Program-made: the position numbers and the translations under genes
Notes under the pieces: generated by a model
Seen by the model: only the letters and a program-made list of their open reading frames with translations
What the model was told of the DNA's origin: nothing
The model's database searches: none
Shown: positions 55,994 to 64,000 of the stretch, piece by piece
How the letters are laid out: each line of letters begins with the position of its first letter
Position numbering within the stretch: position 1 is the first letter of the stretch
Origin: Alphaproteobacteria bacterium
GTDB taxonomy: Bacteria > Pseudomonadota > Alphaproteobacteria > Caulobacterales > Caulobacteraceae
Reading direction: 5' to 3'
Length of the DNA stretch: 64,000 nt
Assembly (NCBI GenBank): GCA_018820275.1
Contig: JAHJOO010000033.1
Span: 31,114 to 95,113, forward strand

Positions 55994-56301
55994 CGGGCGA
56001 ACTCGGCCTTGCTGACCACCCCGTCGCCGTTGGCGTCCAGCCGTTCGAACGCTGCGTCCGACCGTGCGTCCGCCTGGGCCAGCGTCGGTGCCGCCATCGC
56101 CCCCAGCGCCAGTCCGGCCGCCGCCGCGACCGCCGTGGGCCAGCCCTTCAGCCGCCCCCGCGCGCCGATCTCCGCCTCGATGAAGCCGCGCACCGCGTCG
56201 CTGGCCGACCGCCCCCGCGCCCGGCACAGGGCCATGAAGGCCGTCTTCGTCTCGAACGGCAGACGGACTTCCAGCGTCTCGGACTTCTTCGGCGCGCGCA
56301 T
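55990..56301 (-). CDS. RHH-like domain, membrane span and EF-hand in one small protein
   Basis: The 103-residue protein begins with a ribbon-helix-helix-like part (SETLEVRLPFETKTAFMALCRARGRSASDAVRGFIEAEI, about 7-45). A hydrophobic span follows (about 55-75, AVAAAAGLALGAMAAPTLA), then at the C-terminus one canonical EF-hand loop D89-A-N-G-D-G-V-V-S-K-A-E100. If inserted N-in, the EF-hand would be periplasmic and the RHH part cytoplasmic. I believe similar proteins exist in Caulobacterales. Function is unknown; a calcium-linked regulator is inference. Confidence 0.78.
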   Translation of the reverse strand: MRAPKKSETLEVRLPFETKTAFMALCRARGRSASDAVRGFIEAEIGARGRLKGWPTAVAAAAGLALGAMAAPTLAQADARSDAAFERLDANGDGVVSKAEFAR

Positions 56302-56373
56302 GGGTCAGCTCCTCGGCAGAGCCCCCATCTCACCGCGCAGGCGGCACCTGCGCCAGTGAAATCGCCGACAGCT

Positions 56374-58014
56374 TCAGTGCGGCAGGGTCGCCGCGTCGCG
56401 GTCCACGCTCGGCACCATGGCCGGGTCCCGCCGCGCCTGCGTGACCTGCTCGAAGGCATAGCCCAGCGACAGGATGCGCGCGTCGTCCCACTTGCCGCCG
56501 ATGAAGCTCATCCCCACCGGCATGCCGCGCACGAAGCCCATGGGCACGGTCAGGTGCGGATAGCCCGCCACCGCCGCCAGCTGGCTGGCCGAACCCAGGT
56601 AGTGGTCGCCGTTGACCGTGTCGATCGTCCACGCCGGGCCGGTCGTCGGCGCGATCAGGGCCACCACCTGATGGTCGGCCATCATCCTGTCGATCCCCTC
56701 CGGTCCCGCCAGCCGGAACGAGGTCTCGCGCGCCGCCAGATAGGCGGGGTCGTCGACCCCGGGCCCGGCCTCGGCGTCGATGAAGATGTCCTGTCCGAAC
56801 AGCACCATCTCGCGCGGGGTCGCCGCGTTGAAGGCGATGACCTCGGCCAGGGTCCGGGTCGGCACCTGCTGCGGGTTCGTGGTCGCCAGATAGGCGTTCA
56901 GATCGGCCTTCAGCTCGACCTTCAGCACGGTGAACTCGGCCGCCCCGATGGCCCCGCGGTTGGGCGGCGTGGTGATGTCCACGAGGACGGCGCCGGCCGC
57001 CTCCAGCTTCCTCAGGTTCTCCTCGAACACCGCGTCCGTGCCGGGCGAATAGCCGGTGGCGAACCGCATCACCCCGATGCGCGCCCCGCGCAGCGAGCCG
57101 GCGTCCAGCGCGGCGCGATAGTCGACCTTGCGCGCATCGGCCTCGGCGGTCGCCGGATCGGCCGGGTCGCTGCCGGCAATCACCGTCAGCACGGTCGCGG
57201 CGTCCGCCACCGTCCGCGTCATCGGCCCGGCCGTGTCCTGGGAATGCGAGATCGGCACGATGTGGGTGCGCGACACCAGGCCGACCGTGGGCTTGAAGCC
57301 GACGATGCCGTTGATCGCCGCCGGGCAGGTGATCGACCCGTCCGTCTCGGTCCCGATCGCCGCCGGCGCCAGCCCCGCCGCCACCGCCGCGCCCGAGCCC
57401 GACGACGAGCCGCAGGTGTTGCGGTCCAGCGCATGCGGGTTGCGGCTCAGCCCCCCGACCGCGCTCCAGCCCGACACCGAATTGCTCGAGCGGATGTTGG
57501 CCCACTCCGACAGATTGGTCTTGCCCAGGATCACCGCGCCCGCGCCCCGCAGCCGCGCCACCAGCGGCGCGTCCCGCCCCGGCGCATTGTTGGCCAGCGC
57601 CAGCGACCCCGCCGTCGTCGGCATGTCGCGCGTCTCGACGTTGTCCTTGATGAGGATCGGCATGCCGCCGATGCCGCTGCCGGACCAGTCGAGTTCGGTC
57701 ACCGTCGGCGACCAGGTGATCACGGCGTTGGTGGTTTCCTTGTCGTCCAGGCACAGCTCGGCCACGGCCAGCGGGAGCCCCGTGCACGCTGCAGAGGCGC
57801 CGACGTCGCCGGTCCAGTCCTCCATCGCCGCGTCCATCGCGGCCGCCTCGACCTCGGCCGCGGCAGCCGCGACCGCGGCGTCGGTCCAGACCAGATCGTC
57901 GCTGACGCAGCCCGCCAACCCAAGGGTGGCCAGCAGCCCCGCCGTGATCAGTCCTGCGCGGCCGGCGACCTTGTGCCGATCGTGCGATCGAGGAAGTCCA
58001 GATACGTCCGCCAT
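56374..58014 (-). CDS. Amidase-signature family lipoprotein
   Basis: The 546-residue product has a lipoprotein-type signal (LITAGLLATLGLAGC) and an amidase-signature core: Lys in GMPILIKDN, cis-Ser/Ser in CGSSSGSGAAVAAGLAPAAIGTETDGSI, and FKPTVGLVSR. It hydrolyses amide bonds; peptide amides are plausible next to DPP IV. ATG 58014 lies inside the peptidase gene (67-base overlap) and puts about 20 polar residues before the signal. A CTG overlapping the peptidase stop would be the neatest signal start but is a rare start codon. Confidence 0.88.
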   Translation of the reverse strand: MADVSGLPRSHDRHKVAGRAGLITAGLLATLGLAGCVSDDLVWTDAAVAAAAAEVEAAAMDAAMEDWTGDVGASAACTGLPLAVAELCLDDKETTNAVITWSPTVTELDWSGSGIGGMPILIKDNVETRDMPTTAGSLALANNAPGRDAPLVARLRGAGAVILGKTNLSEWANIRSSNSVSGWSAVGGLSRNPHALDRNTCGSSSGSGAAVAAGLAPAAIGTETDGSITCPAAINGIVGFKPTVGLVSRTHIVPISHSQDTAGPMTRTVADAATVLTVIAGSDPADPATAEADARKVDYRAALDAGSLRGARIGVMRFATGYSPGTDAVFEENLRKLEAAGAVLVDITTPPNRGAIGAAEFTVLKVELKADLNAYLATTNPQQVPTRTLAEVIAFNAATPREMVLFGQDIFIDAEAGPGVDDPAYLAARETSFRLAGPEGIDRMMADHQVVALIAPTTGPAWTIDTVNGDHYLGSASQLAAVAGYPHLTVPMGFVRGMPVGMSFIGGKWDDARILSLGYAFEQVTQARRDPAMVPSVDRDAATLPH

Positions 58015-60200
58015 TGGTGCAGCCCCCGCTCATTGCCCCGGATGCCGTGGCGCTGGCCGGGATAGAGCATGGTCTCGAACGGGAGGCTCTTTTCCTGCAG
58101 CGCGTTCAGCACGCGGGTGGTGTTTTCAAAGATCACATTGTCGTCGGCCATGCCGTGCATCAGCAGCAGCCGCCCGGTCATCAGGGGCAGCTGGTCCAGG
58201 ATGTCGGACGCGGCATAGCCTTCCGGATTGGCCTCCGGCGTCGACATGAACCGCTCGGTGTAGTGGGTGTCGTACAGGCTCCAGTCGGTCACCGGCGCGC
58301 CCGAGATGGCGGCGGCCAGCCCCATCTTCGGCTCGGTCAGCATGTGCAGGGTCATGAACCCGCCATAGCTCCAGCCCATCGCCGCGATCCGGTCGTCGTC
58401 GACGAACGGCAGGGTCCGCAGATAGTCGGCCGCCAGCACCTGATCGGCGATCTCCGGCTGGCCCATGGTCAGGTACAGCGCCTGTTTGAACCGCGCCGAG
58501 CGATAGCCTTCGCCGCGGTTGTCCAGGCGGAACACGACATAGCCGGCCTCCGTCAGAAGCTGGGTTGTGGCCGACGGCCAGGTGCGCTTCACCCCGCCGC
58601 CCGACGGGCCGCCATAGACCTGCATCACCACCGGATAGGTCTTCGACGGATCGAAGCCCGGCGGCGTCGACATCTGCCAGTGCAGGGTCTCGCCGTCGCT
58701 CTGCAGCGTGCCGAACTCCGGGTCGCGCTGGCGGGCGTTGTACGGCCAGAAGGGGTGGTTCTCGTCCAGCCGGTTCTCCTCGATCCAGGCCAGCCGCTCC
58801 CCGTCGATCGCATACAGCGCCGACTGCGGCGGCGTGTCCGGGTCGTTGTAGTTGCCGACATAGGCCGTGCCCGTGCCGTTCACCGACGCCGACCACCAGC
58901 CGCCGCGCGGCGTGATCTCGGCCGGGCGTCCGGTCCGGCGGTAGGAGGCGCTGAACAGCTGCTGCTCGATCGGGTATTCCTTGCCGTCCCGCATCGAGGC
59001 GGTGAAGAAGACCCGACCGGTCCGCTCGTCCACGCCGTTCAGCCCTGTGACCGCGTACTCGCCCGTGGTGATGGCGCGGAGGCGCCGCCCGTCCGGCCCG
59101 TGCAGGTACAGGTGCCGCCAGCCGCTGTCCTCGCTGGACCAGATGAAGTTGCCGTCCTTCAGCGCCTTGAAGTCGTGCGTCAGCCCGACCCAGGCCTCGG
59201 ACGTCTGGGTGGCGATGACCCGGCCCTGACCCGTCGTCGGATCGACCGCGATCAGCTCCAGCGTCTTCTGGTCCCGCGACTGGCGCTGGACGTACAGGGT
59301 GTTGCCGTCGGCCGACCAGTTGACCCGCGCCAGATAGACGTCCGGGTTCGCGCCCAGATCGACCTTGAGGCGCTGGCCCGTCGTGCGGTCATGGACGTAC
59401 AGGTCGACCACGGCGTTCGGCCGCCCGGCGCGCGGATAGCGCTGCTCGATCACCGTCGCCCCGCCGCCGGTGATGTCGAGGCGCGGGATCACGTCCACGG
59501 TCGACTCGTCCGTGCGCTGGATGGCGATGAAGCGCTCGTCCGGGCTCCACCAATAGCCGGTGTCGCGGTCCATCTCCTCCTGGGCGATGAACTCCGCCGT
59601 GGCCCAGGTGATCAGGCCGTCGCCGTCCGTCGTCACCGCCTGCTCGGCGCCCGCCGCCAGGTCATAGACGACCAGATCCTGATCCCGGACCCAGGACACA
59701 TAGTTGCCCTTCGGCGAGACCTTGGCGTCGATCTCGTCGGCCTCGGTCTCGGTCAGACGGCGCACCGTGCCGCCCTCGCGTTCCGCCAGAAAGACGTCGC
59801 CCTCCAGCGGCGCCAGGATGTAGCGGCCCTGCTGGTCCCACGAATATTCCACCACGCCGCGGGCCGAGATGCGCATGCGCTCGCGCCGCGCGATCTCCGC
59901 CTCCGACAGCTCGCCGGCGTCCGGCACCAGCGCCCGGGCGTCGATCAGCTTGAACGGCTCGCCGCCCTCGGTGGACATGGCCCACAGGTCCTGGACGTTC
60001 ACGTCGTCCTCGCGCGAGCGCAGGAAGGCGACCAGCTCGCCGTCCGGCGACAGGCTGACGCCCCGCGCCACCGGCCCGGCCAGCGACGGATTGGCGAACA
60101 CGCGCTCGACGGTGAGGATGGAAGGATCGGTCGCGTCCTGGGCCTGGGCCGGCACGACGACGATGAGCGAAAGGGCCGAAGCCAGAAGCAGATTGCGCAT
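57948..60200 (-). CDS. Dipeptidyl peptidase IV-type serine peptidase (S9B)
   Basis: The 750-residue secreted peptidase has a signal peptide (MRNLLLASALSLIVVVPAQAQ), a beta-propeller with the substrate N-terminus-binding EE pair in AEFIAQEEMDRDTGYWWSPD, and a catalytic domain with Ser in MGWSYGGFM, Asp in HGMADDNV and His in PGQRHGI. It removes X-Pro dipeptides. The overlapping amidase gene suggests joint use of peptide amides or peptides. Confidence 0.95.
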   Translation of the reverse strand: MRNLLLASALSLIVVVPAQAQDATDPSILTVERVFANPSLAGPVARGVSLSPDGELVAFLRSREDDVNVQDLWAMSTEGGEPFKLIDARALVPDAGELSEAEIARRERMRISARGVVEYSWDQQGRYILAPLEGDVFLAEREGGTVRRLTETEADEIDAKVSPKGNYVSWVRDQDLVVYDLAAGAEQAVTTDGDGLITWATAEFIAQEEMDRDTGYWWSPDERFIAIQRTDESTVDVIPRLDITGGGATVIEQRYPRAGRPNAVVDLYVHDRTTGQRLKVDLGANPDVYLARVNWSADGNTLYVQRQSRDQKTLELIAVDPTTGQGRVIATQTSEAWVGLTHDFKALKDGNFIWSSEDSGWRHLYLHGPDGRRLRAITTGEYAVTGLNGVDERTGRVFFTASMRDGKEYPIEQQLFSASYRRTGRPAEITPRGGWWSASVNGTGTAYVGNYNDPDTPPQSALYAIDGERLAWIEENRLDENHPFWPYNARQRDPEFGTLQSDGETLHWQMSTPPGFDPSKTYPVVMQVYGGPSGGGVKRTWPSATTQLLTEAGYVVFRLDNRGEGYRSARFKQALYLTMGQPEIADQVLAADYLRTLPFVDDDRIAAMGWSYGGFMTLHMLTEPKMGLAAAISGAPVTDWSLYDTHYTERFMSTPEANPEGYAASDILDQLPLMTGRLLLMHGMADDNVIFENTTRVLNALQEKSLPFETMLYPGQRHGIRGNERGLHQWRTYLDFLDRTIGTRSPAAQD

Positions 60201-60251
60201 GGGGCGCGACGCTAGAGGCAGATTCCGGCCGCGTCACCCCCCGCGTCGGCC

Positions 60252-61883
60252 TCAGGCGGCGAGGGTGGCGTGGGCGATCGGAGCCTCCGCGGCGACGGGC
60301 GCGGGGAGGTCGACCGTGATCCGCGTGCCCGCCCCCGGCTCGCTCCGAACCTCAATCTGCCCGCCCATGGCCTCGACGAGGCCGCGGCACGCCGACAGAC
60401 CCACGCCGGCGCCGCCGCACGCGCTGGTCAGGCTGTCGTCCCCGCGCGTGAAGACCTCGAACACATGCGGGACCAGGTGGGCGGGAATTCCCGGCCCGGT
60501 GTCCGTCACTTCGAACCGCAGGCGATCCGCGTCACAGACGAGAGTCAGATCCACGCGACCGTCGCTCGTGTAGGTGACGGCGTTGTCCAGAAGGTGATCC
60601 AGCACCTGCGCGACGTGCCGGGCGTCGCCCAGGCGCCGTCCCGGATCGGACACATGCACCTCCAGCAGCAGGCCCTTGGCGCCCGCTCGCTCCGCGTGCC
60701 GCCCGGCCGCCTCCCGGGCCACCGCCGCGGGATCGTAGGCGGTCTGTGCCGCCGACACGCGCCCCTTCTCCAGCCGCGTCATCTCCAGCAGTTGCTCGAT
60801 CAGCTTCAGCATGTCCCGGCCCGAGGCGCGCAGGACGTCGAGCTGCTCGCGCTGCGCGGGCTTCAGGTCGCCGAGCGCGAGGATCTCGCCCATGGCGACG
60901 ACCCCGTTCATGGGCGTGCGCAACTCGTGGCTCATATTGGCCAGAAAGCGGGACTTGGCGGCGCTGGCCGCCTCGGCCCGGTCGCGGGCCTCGATCAGCG
61001 CCGCTTCGGAGGCGGTCAGGCGCTTGCCGGCGCGATGCAGCCAGCCCAGCAGCCCTCCGGCGGCGATCGCCAGCAGCAGCAGCAGCCCCATCAGATAGGG
61101 GGCGGCCTCCCGGACCACGGCGCTGCCCGGTCGCGCGGGCGTCCACGTCAGCCAGCCCAGGGGCCGGCCGTCCGGACCGGCCACCGCCACCGCGGCGCCG
61201 CCCGGATCCGCGGTCGCGAACGCTGCGTCCGCCAGCCGGAGGTCGGCGCCCAGACTGTCCACTACGGCCGACAGCGGCTTCAGGGAGACGACCACGGCGT
61301 CCGCGTCGGGCCGCGCCGCCCCGTCGTCCTCCGGAACCACGGTGGAAACCGCCACCAGCCAGGCCCGCCCTTCAGCGGCGACAACGCCCGACCGGCTGAC
61401 CGCGGCGTCAAAGGCGACCGCGCCGCGCTTGGCCGCCGTCCGGCTTTCGGCGCTTACCGCTTGCAGGAGGGGCGACGTCGCGGCGCGGAGGGCGGCCACC
61501 GTCTCCTCCGGGACCGGCTCGCTCTCCCGCGACGCCAGCACGACCGCGCCCGCGCCGTCGTGCAGCAGCGTCACCTCATGATCCATGTAGTCGGCGTAGT
61601 AATCGCCGAAATTGAGCTGAAGCCACTCGAGGTCCTGGTTCGCCACGGCGGTGACGGCGTCGTTCCAGATGCTCGCGGACTGGACGTCGTCGACAAGGGC
61701 GCCGCTCAGCCTCTCCAGCCGGCGATGGACCAGATCGGTCTCTTTCGAAACCTGGATACGGTCCACGGCCGAGGCGGCCCACAGCACCAGGCCGGTCGTC
61801 CCTGCCAGCATCAGACCGGCGCACGCGGCGGCGGCGGCCACGATGCGCCACATGTCCCGGCGATGTTGCGAAACGGCCCCCAT
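60252..61883 (-). CDS. Histidine kinase with CHASE4-like sensor
   Basis: The 543-residue kinase has TM1 (about 15-38), a periplasmic domain (39-265) with DVQSASIWNDAVTAV and LEWLQLNFGDYYADYMDHE, which fits CHASE4, TM2 (about 267-287), a coiled coil, HisKA with phospho-His in ANMSHELRTPMNGV and HATPase with LLDNAVTYTS and GGAGVGLSACRGLVEAMGG. It ends without a receiver domain. Start ATG 61883 is tentative; GTG 61901 in the same frame is possible and neither has a good ribosome site. No response regulator adjoins it. Confidence 0.88.
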   Translation of the reverse strand: MGAVSQHRRDMWRIVAAAAACAGLMLAGTTGLVLWAASAVDRIQVSKETDLVHRRLERLSGALVDDVQSASIWNDAVTAVANQDLEWLQLNFGDYYADYMDHEVTLLHDGAGAVVLASRESEPVPEETVAALRAATSPLLQAVSAESRTAAKRGAVAFDAAVSRSGVVAAEGRAWLVAVSTVVPEDDGAARPDADAVVVSLKPLSAVVDSLGADLRLADAAFATADPGGAAVAVAGPDGRPLGWLTWTPARPGSAVVREAAPYLMGLLLLLAIAAGGLLGWLHRAGKRLTASEAALIEARDRAEAASAAKSRFLANMSHELRTPMNGVVAMGEILALGDLKPAQREQLDVLRASGRDMLKLIEQLLEMTRLEKGRVSAAQTAYDPAAVAREAAGRHAERAGAKGLLLEVHVSDPGRRLGDARHVAQVLDHLLDNAVTYTSDGRVDLTLVCDADRLRFEVTDTGPGIPAHLVPHVFEVFTRGDDSLTSACGGAGVGLSACRGLVEAMGGQIEVRSEPGAGTRITVDLPAPVAAEAPIAHATLAA

Positions 61884-61988
61884 GTGACCGTCGTATGACA
61901 CCGGGCGCTAAAGCGTCGTTAGTCAGCACGGTGAATGAAACCTTGCCTTAACTTCGGGCTCGCAAGTTGCCGCATTCCTTGGAGTTTC

Positions 61989-62657
61989 ATGATGCGCCGT
62001 CTGCATCCTTGCGTCCCCGCTCTGCTCTGCATGGTCGCGGGCGCTCCGGTACACGCCCAGTCATGGTCGTGGGAGACGGCGGTCGGCGCGGTTTCCGAGT
62101 ATCGGGATCGTGGCTGGGACCTGTCGGCGGGCAGGGCATCCGCCTACGGCGAGATCACCGCCTCTCACGCCTCCGGCGTGTACGGCGGCGTCTGGGCCGC
62201 GGACATCGCCGACTATGAGGGCGCCGAAGTCGAGCTGACGGGCTACATCGGCTGGGCCGGCGCCCTGGGCGGCTGGGACGTCGACCTCGGGGTCTGGCAG
62301 AACGTCTACCCCGACGGCGTCGATGTCGACTACGTCGAGTTTCCGGTGCAGGTCGGCCGCGCCTTCGGGCCTGCCACCCTCTCGGCCGGGGCGATCTTGG
62401 CGCCCGCCCAGACGGGCACCGCGGACGACGAGAATCTCTGGGTCTGGACCCGGCTCGACTGGGCGCCCGAAGCCTGGCCCGTCGCCCTGCAGGCACGCCT
62501 CGGCCATGAGGACGGCGGGTTTGCGCCGGACGGCAAGACCGACTGGCTGGTCGGCGTCCAGGCGCCAGTGGGCGACGGCTTCAGCCTGGGCGTCGACTGG
62601 GTCGATTCCGACGTCGACGACGGTGCCGTGGTCGCAAGGCTCGAGTGGCGGCGCTGA
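61989..62657 (+). CDS. TIGR02001-like outer-membrane protein (third copy)
   Basis: The 222-residue product has a signal peptide (MMRRLHPCVPALLCMVAGAPVHAQ) and barrel strands. AVGAVSEYRDRGWDLSAGR near the start parallels TSDYVFRGYSQT of the amtB neighbour, and VWQNVYPDGVDVDYVEFPVQVGRAFGP parallels its GYLYPSAPDGADYDYVELKAAASRAFGP. TTGGAG precedes the ATG. It diverges from the histidine kinase gene and could be its target. Molecular function is unknown. Confidence 0.78.
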   Translation: MMRRLHPCVPALLCMVAGAPVHAQSWSWETAVGAVSEYRDRGWDLSAGRASAYGEITASHASGVYGGVWAADIADYEGAEVELTGYIGWAGALGGWDVDLGVWQNVYPDGVDVDYVEFPVQVGRAFGPATLSAGAILAPAQTGTADDENLWVWTRLDWAPEAWPVALQARLGHEDGGFAPDGKTDWLVGVQAPVGDGFSLGVDWVDSDVDDGAVVARLEWRR

Positions 62658-62714
62658 CGGCGCGGCATCCCCGACCCTTCCGCTTCGGTGCCGCATCCCC
62701 TATTCAGCGCCGCG

Positions 62715-63521
62715 ATGACCGCCGAGCCCGTTCCCGCCAAAGCCAGCCCCTTCCATTCGCTGAAGGTGCTGTGGGTCAAGCACTGGACCGACCAGCTGTT
62801 CTCCTTCGCCTGCGAGCGGCCGGAAGACTTCCGTTTCCGCTCCGGCGAGTTCGTCATGATCGGCCTGCCGGGCGAGGACGGCGCCAAGCCGACCCTGCGC
62901 GCCTATTCCATCGCCAGCCCGCACTGGGCCGAGGAGCTGGAGTTCCTGTCCATCGCCGTGCCCGACGGCCCCCTGACGTCCCGCCTGGTGAAGATCGAGG
63001 CCGGCGATCACGTCCTGATGGGCAAAAAGCCGACCGGCACGCTGGTGCTGGACGCCCTGACCGGGGGCGAGCGCCTGTGGCTGATCGGCACCGGCACCGG
63101 CCTGGCACCCTGGCTGTCGGTCGCGCGGGACCCCGACACCTACAGCCGCTTCGGCCAGGTGATCGTGTGCCACACGGTGCGCAACGTCGCCGACCTGGCC
63201 TACCGCGACTTCTTCACCTCCGGCATCCACGACGACCCGCTGGTCGGCGACGAGGCCCGGGCCCAGCTGACCTACTATCCCACGGTGACGCGCGAGCGGT
63301 TCGAGACGCCGGGCCGGATCACCGACCGCATCCGGTCGGGCGACCTGTTCGCCGACCTGCAGCTGCCGATCGGCTTCTCGCCCAACACGGACCGCGTCAT
63401 GCTGTGCGGCTCCATGGCCATGATCAAGGAGACCGGCGAACTGCTGGAATCCTTTGGCCTGAAGGAGGGCTCCAACGCCGAGCCCGGCGACTACGTCCTG
63501 GAGCGCGCCTTTGTCGGATGA
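62715..63521 (+). CDS. fpr: Ferredoxin/flavodoxin-NADP+ reductase
   Basis: The 268-residue FAD enzyme has RAYSIASPHWAEELEF (FAD-binding RxYS), TGTLVLDAL, IGTGTGLAPWLSV (NADP-binding) and LCGSMAMIKETGELLESFGLKEGSNAEPGDYVLERAFVG at the C-terminus, typical of bacterial subclass I FNR with the C-terminal aromatic lost to FVG. It passes electrons between NADPH and ferredoxin or flavodoxin. ATG 62715 is preferred to an upstream GTG. Confidence 0.94.
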   Translation: MTAEPVPAKASPFHSLKVLWVKHWTDQLFSFACERPEDFRFRSGEFVMIGLPGEDGAKPTLRAYSIASPHWAEELEFLSIAVPDGPLTSRLVKIEAGDHVLMGKKPTGTLVLDALTGGERLWLIGTGTGLAPWLSVARDPDTYSRFGQVIVCHTVRNVADLAYRDFFTSGIHDDPLVGDEARAQLTYYPTVTRERFETPGRITDRIRSGDLFADLQLPIGFSPNTDRVMLCGSMAMIKETGELLESFGLKEGSNAEPGDYVLERAFVG

Positions 63522-63837
63522 TGTGAAGATCGATCCGCGCACCGCCCCGGAAGCCTGCGGGACCATGGCCGAGGTCCGCCACGGCGTCGACGCCCTGGAT
63601 CGCGCCCTGGTCGTGCTTCTGGCCGAGCGCCAGCGCTACATGGACGCCGCCGCCCGCATCAAGCCCAGCCGCGACGTCGTCCACGACGACGCCCGCATCG
63701 AGGACGTGGTGCAGAAGGTGCTGGCCGCCGCCGGCCCCGCCGGCCTTTCGCCCGACATCGCCGAGCCCGTCTGGCGCACCCTGATCGACCGCTGCATCGC
63801 CCACGAGTTCGCGCAGTGGGACCGGACGCGGGGCTAG
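63511..63837 (+). CDS. Chorismate mutase type II (AroQ/PchB-like)
   Basis: The 108-residue protein fits the AroQ helical fold: EVRHGVDALDRALVVLLAERQRYMDAAARIKP, RIEDVVQKVLAAAG and VWRTLIDRCIAHEFAQWD. The catalytic Arg/Lys pattern (R23 region, R-x-Y, K51) is broadly kept. The start is TTG 63511 inside fpr, or GTG 63523 just after its stop. Some such proteins act as isochorismate pyruvate lyases. It ends in the CTAG shared with the convergent Hpt gene. Confidence 0.83.
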   Translation: MSDDVKIDPRTAPEACGTMAEVRHGVDALDRALVVLLAERQRYMDAAARIKPSRDVVHDDARIEDVVQKVLAAAGPAGLSPDIAEPVWRTLIDRCIAHEFAQWDRTRG

Positions 63838-64000
63838 CCCTTCAGGCTCTTCAACATCAGCTCGTGCCGGTACGCCGCCACGTCGGCCAGCGCCGCGTCC
63901 AGCGCGTCCCGGACCCGGTCCAGCAGCGGCGGTGCCGCGGCCTTGTCGGCGGCTTCGGCGGCGGCGCAGGCCCCGGCCAGGGCCTGCGCCCCGATCCCCG
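63834..64000 (-). CDS. C-terminal part of an Hpt-domain protein (cut by window edge)
   Basis: The last 55 codons are present, reading GIGAQALAGACAAAEAADKA, then LLDRVRDALDAALADVAAYRHEL and a short end. This fits the final helices of a histidine phosphotransfer domain, just after where the phospho-His segment (AHSLKG) would lie outside the window. It may be the partner of a hybrid kinase elsewhere. Confidence 0.6.
   Translation of the reverse strand, partial: GIGAQALAGACAAAEAADKAAAPPLLDRVRDALDAALADVAAYRHELMLKSLKG

Noticed and set aside
57948..58014. CTG start for the amidase at the peptidase stop (CTGA)
   Set aside because: It would give a neat signal peptide, but CTG starts are rare; ATG 58014 is kept with this caveat.

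Overview
The window is GC-rich, densely packed alphaproteobacterial chromosome. The chemotaxis gene order (mcp, STAS protein, cheY, cheA, cheW, cheR, cheB, cheY, cheD, cheU, cheY, cheE) is the one I know from Caulobacter crescentus. Together with several TonB-dependent receptors, many overlapping stop/start codons and GTG/TTG starts, this points to Caulobacterales, perhaps Brevundimonas. The genus is inference. No rRNA, tRNA, CRISPR array, insertion sequence or phage gene was seen.

Layout. (1) 1-1885: ammonium transporter amtB followed by the start of a TIGR02001-like outer-membrane protein. (2) 2415-13189: a microaerobic island. It holds cydABX-hemN, cydDC, ompW, a 44-residue membrane protein, a lipoprotein cytochrome c, a tandem universal stress protein and an FNR-type regulator with its iron-sulfur cysteines. 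Four FNR/FixK boxes (TTGAT-N4-RTCAA type) sit in front of these units, so the regulator and its likely targets are together. (3) 13249-16920: a TetR-controlled YbhGFSR-type efflux operon with a clear operator. (4) 16937-23403: an ABC exporter, hydrolases, a divergent TetR-controlled pair of transcription units and a MarR regulator. (5) 23495-34338: an 11-kb, 13-gene chemotaxis operon whose first gene is a second TIGR02001-like protein. (6) 34580-36062 and onward to 44523: a MarR gene, then a seven-gene operon read on the minus strand (TonB receptor, MFS, carboxylesterase, acyl-CoA synthetase, TetR, SDR, serine hydrolase) that looks like uptake and breakdown of an ester of unknown identity. (7) 44758-52044: an M28-like protein with missing metal ligands, then dctA, a large TonB receptor and a hydrolase running together. 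(8) 52045-55169: dctBD, whose DctD has lost the sigma-54-contacting GAFTGA motif. (9) 55250-64000: signal peptidase, an RHH/EF-hand membrane protein, amidase, DPP IV-type peptidase, a CHASE4-like histidine kinase, a third TIGR02001-like protein, ferredoxin reductase, chorismate mutase and the end of an Hpt protein.

How the parts may work together. Low oxygen would activate the FNR-type regulator, which would raise the high-affinity bd oxidase, its CydDC assembly transporter, oxygen-independent heme synthesis, OmpW and a stress protein. The nutrient side of the window is built from TonB receptors paired with periplasmic hydrolases, inner-membrane carriers and peptidases. Two short genes that are easily missed, cydX (47 codons) and a 44-codon gene behind an FNR box, were found by reading the sequence directly.
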